From: Stenotrophomonas sp.
Lineage (GTDB): Bacteria > Pseudomonadota > Gammaproteobacteria > Xanthomonadales > Xanthomonadaceae
Length of the DNA: 6,745 bases
Direction of reading: 5' to 3'
Assembly (NCBI GenBank): GCA_003510825.1
Contig: DOKO01000056.1
Location: 1 to 6,745 of the forward strand
The stretch's first letter is position 1. Each line of letters starts with the position of its first letter. Shown here in pieces: positions 1 through 5,247 of this stretch. Under the pieces are notes generated by a model. The model was not told the origin of the DNA. It worked only from the letters and a program-made list of their open reading frames with translations, and ran no database searches. The position numbers and the translations under genes were made by a program.

Positions 1-227
1 TCGTAGTCCTGGCGGGCCACGTTCAGGATGTTCGCGCCGATGATCTCGGCGACATCGGTCAAGATTTGAGTCAGCCTGTCGGCGTTGTACTCTTCATCGA
101 TGTATTCAATGTAACGCTGACGCTCCTCTTCGGTGCGCGCGTAACACACGTCATAGATGTTGAAGCTCAGCGCCTTGGTGAGGTTGTTGAAACCCTGCAG
201 CCTCAGGCGAGGCAACGGCTTGACCAC
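1..227 (-). CDS. speD: S-adenosylmethionine decarboxylase proenzyme (5' part, cut by window edge)
   Basis: Decarboxylates S-adenosylmethionine to supply the aminopropyl donor for spermidine synthesis in the cytoplasm. Only the first 75 residues are present. They begin MVKPLPRLRLQGFNNLTKAL and go on through SFNIYDVCYA, a YIDEEYNADRLT stretch and IIGANILNVARQDY. These match the N-terminus of the long enterobacterial-type SpeD (about 264 residues) nearly block for block. The self-cleavage serine that generates the pyruvoyl cofactor lies beyond the window. The start is GTG at 227-225, chosen because AGGAA (241-237) lies 9 nt upstream and the family N-terminus begins here; no ATG fits. The gene is divergent from clp across a 149-bp gap. 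Identity is firm; the GTG start is likely. Confidence 0.93.
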   Translation of the reverse strand, partial: MVKPLPRLRLQGFNNLTKALSFNIYDVCYARTEEERQRYIEYIDEEYNADRLTQILTDVAEIIGANILNVARQDY

Positions 228-262
228 GGCGGTCGATTCCTGTGTAAGAAGGGAAAGAGTGA

Positions 263-268
263 ATTATG
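263..268 (-). promoter_or_regulatory. Possible speD -10 element
   Basis: On the minus strand this reads CATAAT, one mismatch from the sigma-70 -10 consensus. It lies about 35 nt upstream of the speD GTG, in the only AT-rich patch of the speD-clp gap. No good -35 hexamer stands 16-18 nt further upstream; that position is C-rich. If the promoter is real it may need an activator. This is a weak prediction. Confidence 0.25.
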
Positions 269-291
269 GGGCAAAGTGTCCCCGGGGGGAA

Positions 292-306
292 CGTGAAGAG
301 CTCACG
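292..306. promoter_or_regulatory. CRP/Clp-like palindrome in the speD-clp gap
   Basis: The sequence CGTGA-AGAGC-TCACG is a perfect 5+5 bp inverted repeat whose arms resemble the CRP/Clp half-sites TGTGA and TCACA. The spacer is 5 bp instead of the canonical 6 and both outer bases differ from consensus, so binding is uncertain. Its centre is about 43 bp upstream of a start site implied by the possible speD -10 element, a position typical of class II activation, and it also lies about 78 bp upstream of the clp ATG. The remainder of the gap (228-376) shows no clear clp promoter: TTGCCC at 322-327 has only a poor -10 match (TAAGCT, 345-350) at 17 bp spacing. Confidence 0.22.
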
Positions 307-376
307 ACTCTGGCACACTATTTGCCCTTAACAGGAGCGCTGGTTAAGCTCCGCCATCGATCCTGTGAATCCGTTC

Positions 377-1066
377 ATGCGCAGAGGGAGCGCCCCTATC
401 GTGTCAACCGTGCGCCTAGCTAGCAGCCCATTGGCCTTGGACATCGCCACAATCGACCGCTTTCTGGCTCACAGCCACCGGCGGCGTTACCCCACCCGGA
501 CTGACGTCTTCCGCCCTGGAGACCCGGCGGGGACCCTGTATTACGTCATCAGCGGCTCGGTTTCGATCATGGCCGAGGAAGATGACGACCGCGAGCTGGT
601 GCTGGGCTATTTCGGCGCAGGCGAGTTCGTCGGTGAGATGGGCCTGTTCGTGGAGTCGGACCGCCGCGAGGTGATCCTGCGCACGCGCACCGCCTGTGAG
701 CTGGCCGAAATCAGCTACGAGCGCCTGCACCAGCTGTTCCTGGGCCCGCTCTCGGCCGACGCCCCGCGCCTGCTGTATGCGCTGGGCCAGCAGATCTCCA
801 AGCGCCTGCTCGATACCAGCCGCAAGGCCAGCCGCTTGGCGTTCCTGGACGTGACCGACCGCATCGTGCGCACCCTGCACGATCTGGCCCAGGAGCCGGA
901 ATCGATGAGCCACCCGCAGGGCAGCCAGCTGCGCGTCTCGCGCCAGGAACTGGCACGCCTGGTCGGCTGCTCGCGTGAAATGGCCGGCCGCGTGCTGAAG
1001 AAGCTGCAGACCGACGGCCTGCTGCATGCCCGCGGCAAGACCGTGGTGCTGTACGGCACCCGTTGA
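377..1066 (+). CDS. clp: Clp, CRP-like global transcriptional regulator (c-di-GMP-responsive type)
   Basis: DNA-binding global regulator of the CRP/FNR family. In Xanthomonas it drives virulence and extracellular enzyme genes and is released from DNA by cyclic di-GMP. The N-terminal cyclic-nucleotide-binding barrel spans about residues 30-120, with the phosphate-cassette segment GEFVGEMGLF near 82-91. E98 stands where E. coli CRP has the cAMP-contacting Ser83 and matches Glu99 of Xanthomonas campestris Clp, which is implicated in c-di-GMP binding. A dimerisation helix covers about 128-160. A winged helix-turn-helix at 188-210 contains CSREMAGR with R200, E201 and R205, the CRP DNA-contact residues. 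The ATG at 377 gives 229 residues against about 230 in Xanthomonas, and its first dozen residues align loosely with that protein. However, the best ribosome-binding site, AGAGGGAG (383-390), precedes an in-frame GTG at 401 (221 residues); a GTG at 365 is also open. Function is firm, the start is not. Confidence 0.95.
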   Translation: MRRGSAPIVSTVRLASSPLALDIATIDRFLAHSHRRRYPTRTDVFRPGDPAGTLYYVISGSVSIMAEEDDDRELVLGYFGAGEFVGEMGLFVESDRREVILRTRTACELAEISYERLHQLFLGPLSADAPRLLYALGQQISKRLLDTSRKASRLAFLDVTDRIVRTLHDLAQEPESMSHPQGSQLRVSRQELARLVGCSREMAGRVLKKLQTDGLLHARGKTVVLYGTR

Positions 1067-1077
1067 TCGATGCGTGT

Positions 1078-1098
1078 CCGCCGGGCATCGCCCGGCGG
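1078..1098. repeat. Perfect 9-bp hairpin downstream of clp (REP-like)
   Basis: CCGCCGGGC and GCCCGGCGG (1078-1086 and 1090-1098) form a perfect 9-bp GC stem around the loop ATC, starting 11 nt after the clp stop. There is no T-run after it, so it is not a standard intrinsic terminator, though it could stall polymerase or protect the clp mRNA 3' end. The stem resembles the CCGCCGGGC core that I recall from Stenotrophomonas REP-type (SMAG) elements, without their GTAG end. Membership in that family is an inference. Confidence 0.55.
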
Positions 1099-1107
1099 CT
1101 CCGCAGA

Positions 1108-1128
1108 CGTGCGACCTGCCATCGCACG
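1108..1128. repeat. Second hairpin in the clp-TSUP gap
   Basis: CGTGCGA (1108-1114) and TCGCACG (1122-1128) make a perfect 7-bp stem with a 7-nt loop. It begins 9 bp after the preceding hairpin and ends 32 bp before the permease ATG. It has no T-tract. It could be the second half of a REP doublet, part of a terminator region or an operator for the permease; the sequence does not decide between these. Confidence 0.4.
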
Positions 1129-1160
1129 CCCCGCACACGCGCATCCGCTAGGCTCGGTGC

Positions 1161-1922
1161 ATGGAACTGAGCAGCGAATTCTGGTGGTTCATCCTCATCG
1201 GCCTCGGCGCACAGCTGGTCGACGGCGCGCTGGGCATGGCCTTCGGCCTGGTGTCCTCCTCAGTGATGCTGGCGATGGGCATCCCGCCGGCGCAGGCCAG
1301 TGCGGCCATCCACACCGCGGAAGTGTTCACCACCGGCGCCTCGGGCGTGTCGCATCTGGTCGCCGGCAATGTCGATAAACGCCTGTTCTTCCGCCTCGCC
1401 ATTCCCGGCGCGGTGGGCGGTGCAGTGGGCGCCTACGGGCTGACCCAGCTGCCGGGCGACGTGATCCGCCCGCTGATCTACCTCTACCTGCTGGTGCTGG
1501 CCATCATCATCCTGGCCCGCGCTGCCGGTCGGCTGATGCCCAAGGGCGAGGTCAAGCGGGTGCCCGTGCTGGGCTTCGTCGCCGGCTTCCTCGACGCCAG
1601 CGGCGGCGGTGGCTGGGGCCCGGTGGCGACCTCCACCCTGCTCGCCCGGGGCGGCCAGGCACGCACCACCATCGGCACGGTGAACGCGTCCGAGTTCGTG
1701 GTGACCCTGACGGTGTCGGCCACCTTCCTGATGTCGATGGGCCTGCATCACCTGCAGATCGTGGCCGGCCTGCTGATCGGCGGCATGATGGCCGCACCGG
1801 TGGCGGCGCTGCTGGTGAAGCGGCTGAAGGAGCGCTGGGTGCTGGTGGCGGTGGGCGTGCTGGTGCTGGCCATCAGCCTGTTCCAGATCGGCCATGCGCT
1901 GACCGGGTACCTGGGGCGCTGA
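1161..1922 (+). CDS. TSUP (TauE/SafE) family membrane permease
   Basis: Inner-membrane transporter of the 4-toluene sulfonate uptake permease family (DUF81), whose characterised members move sulfite, sulfoacetate or other small organic anions; the substrate here is unknown. The 253 residues are a typical length. Hydrophobic segments lie near 8-31, 34-50, 76-94, 103-120, 134-145, 178-195, 198-219 and 226-246. The family's two-fold internal repeat is visible: LVDGALGMAFG (19-29) corresponds to FLDASGGGGWGP (143-154), and AIHTAEVFTTG (49-59) to TVNASEFVVTL (173-183). The ATG at 1161 starts exactly at the expected N-terminus but has only a weak AGG (1150-1152) before it. The gene follows clp in the same direction after 94 bp with two hairpins, so it may have its own promoter. 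It converges on the trp block. Confidence 0.88.
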   Translation: MELSSEFWWFILIGLGAQLVDGALGMAFGLVSSSVMLAMGIPPAQASAAIHTAEVFTTGASGVSHLVAGNVDKRLFFRLAIPGAVGGAVGAYGLTQLPGDVIRPLIYLYLLVLAIIILARAAGRLMPKGEVKRVPVLGFVAGFLDASGGGGWGPVATSTLLARGGQARTTIGTVNASEFVVTLTVSATFLMSMGLHHLQIVAGLLIGGMMAAPVAALLVKRLKERWVLVAVGVLVLAISLFQIGHALTGYLGR

Positions 1923-1942
1923 GCGGTTGCCGCGCGTGCGAT

Positions 1943-1973
1943 GGGGTCAGAGCCCCTTCGGGGGTCCGACCCC
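1943..1973. repeat. GGGGTC palindromic repeat, unit 1
   Basis: A 31-nt imperfect hairpin: GGGGTC pairs with GACCCC at its ends and CCCC-TTC-GGGG forms the tip, with mismatches between. Its first 21 bases are exactly the reverse complement of the last 21 of unit 2. GGGGTCAGA-type palindromes are familiar in Stenotrophomonas and Xanthomonas intergenic DNA; that link is from memory. It begins 21 bp after the permease stop and could terminate that transcript, though no T-run follows. Confidence 0.7.
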
Positions 1974-1989
1974 TGATACGCCTTCTGAT

Positions 1990-2020
1990 GGGGTCAGATC
2001 CCCGAAGGGGCTCTGACCCC
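1990..2020. repeat. GGGGTC palindromic repeat, unit 2
   Basis: A cleaner 31-nt hairpin: GGGGTCAGA (1990-1998) pairs perfectly with TCTGACCCC (2012-2020). After one mismatch, CCCC-GAA-GGGG makes the tip. Together with unit 1 it gives a 21-bp perfect inverted repeat (1943-1963 with 2000-2020) spaced by 36 bp, plus a 12-bp direct repeat GATGGGGTCAGA (1940-1951 and 1987-1998). It ends 7 bp before the stop of the HAD gene on the other strand, so the pair sits where a bidirectional terminator between convergent genes would be expected. Confidence 0.75.
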
Positions 2021-2027
2021 GCCCGGA

Positions 2028-2744
2028 CTAGGCCTTCTCGCCGCCGCGGTCCACGCAGCCCCAGTTGAGGATGCGGGTGCCGGCCGGCAGCACGCTGCGG
2101 AAGAACGCGACCTTGCCCGGCTTCGGGTTCACCACCACCGGGGCCTTGGCCGCCAGCAGCAGCGGCAGGTCGGCGGTGCTGTCGGAATAGGCGATGTCGA
2201 TCTGCCCATAGCCGCGCTCGCGCAGCATGCGCATCTTTTCTTCGTTGTGGCAGTGACGGGTCGGACCGACCCCGCCCAGGCGCGGGCCGACCTCGGTGCC
2301 GATCACCGGCACGTCCTGGTGGGCCACGAAGCCAAGGATGGCGCGGGCCAGCTCCGGCGGTGCGCCGGTGGCGACCACCACGCGGTCGCCCTTGGCCCGG
2401 TGCGCGGCGAACACCTCCAACGCCTGCGGCAGCAGCTTGGCGCGCATCTGCGCCTCGTTGCGCAGCACGTAGGCATCGATGACCTTGTTGAAGTCACGCG
2501 CCCGGTGCAGGCCGAAGCTGCCGATCCACACATAGACCGAAATGCCGGCACGCCGGGTCGGCAGCATCGCCACCATCGGCCCGGCGATCGGCGTCACCAG
2601 CAGCGCGGCCAGCATGCGCAACGGGTTGCGCTTGATCAGCGAGGCGAACAGGTGGGTGCCCGAATCGCCGTCGTAGAGGGTGTGGTCGAAGTCGAAGACC
2701 ACCAGCGGCGCATCCTCGCGCGGCGTTGGATAGTGCGTTGTCAT
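2028..2744 (-). CDS. HAD-IB family phosphatase, PgpC-like
   Basis: Haloacid dehalogenase superfamily phosphohydrolase of 238 residues. All four HAD motifs are present: FDFDHTLYD with nucleophile D18 and general acid D20; T126 in VVATGAPP; K170 in EEKMRML; and D188/D192 in YSDSTADLPLL. Residues 39-80, with RNPLRMLAALLVTPIAGP and the aromatic VYVWIGSFGLHRA, resemble E. coli PgpC, the phosphatidylglycerophosphate phosphatase. The hydrophobic stretch 42-61 could seat it on the membrane. A role in phosphatidylglycerol synthesis is thus a reasonable inference, but a phosphoserine-phosphatase-like or other small-molecule activity cannot be excluded. Its ATG overlaps the trpC stop (ATGA, 2741-2744) and no Shine-Dalgarno is visible, so translation is probably coupled to trpC. 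It is the last gene of the operon. Confidence 0.85.
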   Translation of the reverse strand: MTTHYPTPREDAPLVVFDFDHTLYDGDSGTHLFASLIKRNPLRMLAALLVTPIAGPMVAMLPTRRAGISVYVWIGSFGLHRARDFNKVIDAYVLRNEAQMRAKLLPQALEVFAAHRAKGDRVVVATGAPPELARAILGFVAHQDVPVIGTEVGPRLGGVGPTRHCHNEEKMRMLRERGYGQIDIAYSDSTADLPLLLAAKAPVVVNPKPGKVAFFRSVLPAGTRILNWGCVDRGGEKA

Positions 2745-3535
2745 GCCGCGAAGAATAGCTGACGCAGACCCTCGCCCGGCTCTTCCACGCGCATGAAGGC
2801 CTCGCCGACCAGGAAGGCATGGATGCCGGCGTCGCGCATCAGGGCCACGTCCTGCGGGCCAAGGATGCCGCTTTCGGTCACCAGCAGGCGGTCGCGCGGC
2901 ACGGCTTTCTGCATGTCCAGCGTGGTCTGCAGCGAGACCTCGAAGGTGCGCAAATTGCGGTTGTTGATGCCGATCATCGGCGCCGGCACCTGCAGCGCGC
3001 GCTCCAGTTCGTCGATGTCATGCACTTCCACCAGCACGTCCATGCCCAGCGACAGGGCCAGTTCGGACAGGGTGGCCAGCTGGGTGTCGTCCAGCGCGGC
3101 GACGATCAGCAGGATGCAGTCGGCGCCCAGCACGCGCGCCTCATACACCTGGTAGGCGTCGATCACGAAGTCCTTGCGCAGCACCGGCAGCGTGCAGGCC
3201 TCGCGGGCCTGCTGCAGGTAGGCATCGGCGCCCTGGAAGAAATCGACGTCGGTCAGCACCGACAGGCAGCTGGCGCCACCGAACTCGTAGCTGACGGCGA
3301 TGTCGGCCGGGCGGAAGTCCGGGCGGATGACGCCCTTGGACGGGCTGGCCTTCTTCACCTCGGCGATGACCGCCGGGTCGCCGTTGGCCACGGCCGCCTG
3401 CAGGGCGCGCACGAAGCCACGGACCGGCGGGGCGCTGGCCAGGGCGGCCTGCAGCGCCTCCAGCGGGCGCTGGGCGCGGCGCTGGGCCACTTCTTCGGCC
3501 TTGCGGGCCAGGATCGTCTGCAGGATGTCGCTCAT
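2741..3535 (-). CDS. trpC: Indole-3-glycerol phosphate synthase
   Basis: Closes the indole ring from 1-(o-carboxyphenylamino)-1-deoxyribulose 5-phosphate, the fourth step of tryptophan synthesis, in the cytoplasm. This is a monofunctional 264-residue TIM barrel, not fused to TrpF. Catalytic residues line up with the Sulfolobus enzyme: E59 and K61 in AEVKKASPSKG, K121 in VLRKDF, E170 in VEVH, N191 in GINNRN, and E221/S222 in VTESGI, with the phosphate-binding FLVGEAFM near 241-248. The start chosen is the ATG at 3535, giving MSDILQTILARKAEEVA, the usual family N-terminus. An upstream in-frame ATG at 3583 would add 16 residues of non-family sequence. No strong Shine-Dalgarno precedes either one. 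It follows trpD after 74 bp and overlaps the HAD gene by 4 bp. Confidence 0.96.
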   Translation of the reverse strand: MSDILQTILARKAEEVAQRRAQRPLEALQAALASAPPVRGFVRALQAAVANGDPAVIAEVKKASPSKGVIRPDFRPADIAVSYEFGGASCLSVLTDVDFFQGADAYLQQAREACTLPVLRKDFVIDAYQVYEARVLGADCILLIVAALDDTQLATLSELALSLGMDVLVEVHDIDELERALQVPAPMIGINNRNLRTFEVSLQTTLDMQKAVPRDRLLVTESGILGPQDVALMRDAGIHAFLVGEAFMRVEEPGEGLRQLFFAA

Positions 3536-3564
3536 CGTCGTCGGTTCAATGCGGGGGCGGTGAG

Positions 3565-3584
3565 GACGGCCATTATCGGCCATC
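3565..3584 (-). other. Hairpin in the trpD-trpC spacer
   Basis: In the transcript GATGGCC and GGCCGTC (one G-U pair) form a 7-bp stem with loop GATAAT, in the 74-nt spacer between trpD and trpC, which is the longest untranslated gap inside the operon. No U-run follows, so a terminator is unlikely. It might be an mRNA processing or stability element, or chance in GC-rich DNA. The upstream alternative ATG of trpC lies within this stem. Confidence 0.25.
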
Positions 3585-3609
3585 GGGTGGGTCAGGCTGA
3601 ACCGCGCGC

Positions 3610-4641
3610 TCAGGCAACCAGCGCGCGGGTGGTATCAACGTACTGCTGCAGGCGCTGGCGGGCGCTGCCGTTGGCGATGGCGGCACGGGCACGGGCCAGG
3701 CCGTCGCCGATGTCGCTGGCCACGCCGGCCACGTACAGGGCCGCGCCAGCGTTCAGGGCCACGATGTCCAGCGCCGGGCCAGGGGTGTTGTCCAGCACCG
3801 CGCGCAGCATCTGGATGGACTGCTCCGGGCTGTCCACGCGCAGGTTGCGGCTGGCCGACATGGCGATGCCGAAGTCTTCCGGGTGGATCTCGTACTCGCG
3901 CACCTTGCCGTCGCGCAGCTCGCCCACCAGGGTGCCGGCGCCCAGCGAGATCTCATCCATGTTGTCACGGCCCCAGACCACCATCGCGCGCTCGGTGCCC
4001 AGTTCGCGCAGCACGCGCGCCTGGATGCCCACCAGATCGGGATGGAACACGCCCATCAGTACCGACGGCGCGCTGGCCGGGTTGGTCAGCGGGCCAAGGA
4101 TGTTGAAGATGGTGCGCACGCCCATCTCGCGGCGGACCGGCGCGACGACCTTCATCGAGGGATGGTGGATCGGCGCGAACATGAAGCCGATACCGGTCTG
4201 CTCGATCGCGGCTGCCACCTGTGCCGGCTGCAGCTCGATGGCCGCGCCCAGCGCTTCCACTGCATCGGCGCTGCCGGACTTGGACGACACGCTGCGGTTG
4301 CCATGCTTGGCCACGCGCGCACCGGCGGCGGCGGCGACGAACATCGCGCAGGTGGAAATGTTGAAGGTGTGCGAGCCATCGCCACCGGTGCCGACGATGT
4401 CGACCAGGTGGGTGGTATCGGCCACCGGCACCGCCAGCGCGAATTCGCGCATGACCGTGGCCGCCGCAGCGATCTCGTCGATGGTTTCCTTCTTCACCCG
4501 CAGGCCGGTGAGGATGGCGGCGGTCATCATCGGCGAGACGTCGCCGCGCATGATCTGCCGCATCAGGTCGACCATTTCGTCGAAGAAGATTTCGCGGTGT
4601 TCGATGGTGCGTTGCAGGGCTTCCTGGGGGGAGAAGCTCAT
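3610..4641 (-). CDS. trpD: Anthranilate phosphoribosyltransferase
   Basis: Transfers the phosphoribosyl group of PRPP to anthranilate, the second step of the tryptophan branch. The 343 residues have the expected length for the free-standing enzyme. An N-terminal helical domain (about 1-70) is followed by the PRPP-binding loop GTGGDGSHTFNIST (84-97), KHGNRSVSSKSGSAD (112-126), the anthranilate-pocket region around HHPSMK and R171, RTIFNILGPLTNP (176-188), and D229/E230 in RDNMDEIS, which hold the second metal. The start ATG at 4641 has a strong AAGGAG (4654-4649) 7 nt upstream. It follows trpG after 16 nt. As in many non-enteric bacteria, trpG and trpD are separate genes here and not the fused enterobacterial TrpGD. 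Confidence 0.97.
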   Translation of the reverse strand: MSFSPQEALQRTIEHREIFFDEMVDLMRQIMRGDVSPMMTAAILTGLRVKKETIDEIAAAATVMREFALAVPVADTTHLVDIVGTGGDGSHTFNISTCAMFVAAAAGARVAKHGNRSVSSKSGSADAVEALGAAIELQPAQVAAAIEQTGIGFMFAPIHHPSMKVVAPVRREMGVRTIFNILGPLTNPASAPSVLMGVFHPDLVGIQARVLRELGTERAMVVWGRDNMDEISLGAGTLVGELRDGKVREYEIHPEDFGIAMSASRNLRVDSPEQSIQMLRAVLDNTPGPALDIVALNAGAALYVAGVASDIGDGLARARAAIANGSARQRLQQYVDTTRALVA

Positions 4642-4648
4642 GGGAATG

Positions 4649-4654
4649 CTCCTT
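4649..4654 (-). promoter_or_regulatory. trpD ribosome-binding site
   Basis: AAGGAG on the minus strand, 7 nt before the trpD ATG, inside the 16-nt trpG-trpD spacer. It fixes the trpD start and is one of only two strong Shine-Dalgarno sites in the operon segment seen here. Confidence 0.8.
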
Positions 4655-4657
4655 GGA

Positions 4658-5245
4658 TCAGGCCGCCGGGCGCTGCAGGAAATTACGCAGCAGGGCGTGG
4701 CCGTGTTCGGTGAGGATGGATTCGGGGTGGAACTGCACGCCTTCCACCGGGAACTGGCGATGGCGCAGGCCCATGATCTCTTCGATCGAGCCGTCCTCGT
4801 TCTCGGTCCAGGCGGTCACTTCCAGCGCGTCGGGCAGGCTGTGCTTGTCCACCACCAGCGAGTGGTAGCGCGTGGCCTGGTAGCGGTCCGGCAGGCCGGC
4901 GAACACGCCCTTGCCTTCATGGCGGATGGGCGAGGTTTTGCCGTGCATGATGTTGCCGGCGCGGATGACCGTGCCGCCGTAGACCTGGCCGATGCCCTGG
5001 TGGCCCAGGCAGACGCCGAGGATGGGCGTGGTCGGGCCCAGGCGCTGGATCAGCTCCAGCGACACGCCCGCTTCGTTGGGCGTGCACGGGCCGGGCGAGA
5101 TGACGATGCGCTCGGGTTTCTGCGCGGCGATCTCGTCCACGCTCATCGCATCGTTGCGCACCACCTTGACCTCGGCGCCCAGCGTCTGCAGGTACTGCAC
5201 GAGGTTGTAGGTGAAGCTGTCGTAGTTGTCGATCATCCACAACAT
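4658..5245 (-). CDS. trpG: Anthranilate synthase component II (glutamine amidotransferase)
   Basis: Class I glutamine amidotransferase of 195 residues that releases ammonia from glutamine for TrpE to make anthranilate from chorismate. Visible motifs are IDNYDSFTYNLVQYL (5-19), the oxyanion region SPGPCTPNEAG (50-60), nucleophile C79 in GVCLGHQGIG, the TrpG/PabA-type GKTSPIRHEG (102-111), HSLVV (128-132), and the triad partners H173 and E175 in QFHPESILTEHG. The start is ATG at 5245, giving MLWMIDNYDSF. The reading frame stays open for 54 more codons upstream, but that stretch is out-of-frame sequence of the preceding gene. Only 2 nt separate it from the SIMPL gene stop and the Shine-Dalgarno is weak, so coupling is likely. 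The protein may also serve PabB, as TrpG does in some bacteria; the sequence cannot tell. Confidence 0.96.
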   Translation of the reverse strand: MLWMIDNYDSFTYNLVQYLQTLGAEVKVVRNDAMSVDEIAAQKPERIVISPGPCTPNEAGVSLELIQRLGPTTPILGVCLGHQGIGQVYGGTVIRAGNIMHGKTSPIRHEGKGVFAGLPDRYQATRYHSLVVDKHSLPDALEVTAWTENEDGSIEEIMGLRHRQFPVEGVQFHPESILTEHGHALLRNFLQRPAA

Positions 5246-5247
5246 GG

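Noticed and set aside
66..423. Short plus-strand open frames (66-296 and 157-423) over speD and the intergenic gap
   Set aside because: The first part lies opposite the conserved speD N-terminus. The frames cross the regulatory gap without a ribosome-binding site or a recognisable protein.
416..1144. A 242-codon open frame antisense to clp
   Set aside because: Shadow of clp in GC-rich DNA; the translation has repeated Ala/Gln/His composition and no family resemblance.
1260..1895. A 211-codon open frame antisense to the TSUP permease
   Set aside because: The product is almost entirely His, Gln, Ala and Gly, as expected from reading a membrane-protein gene backwards; the sense strand shows clear TSUP repeats.
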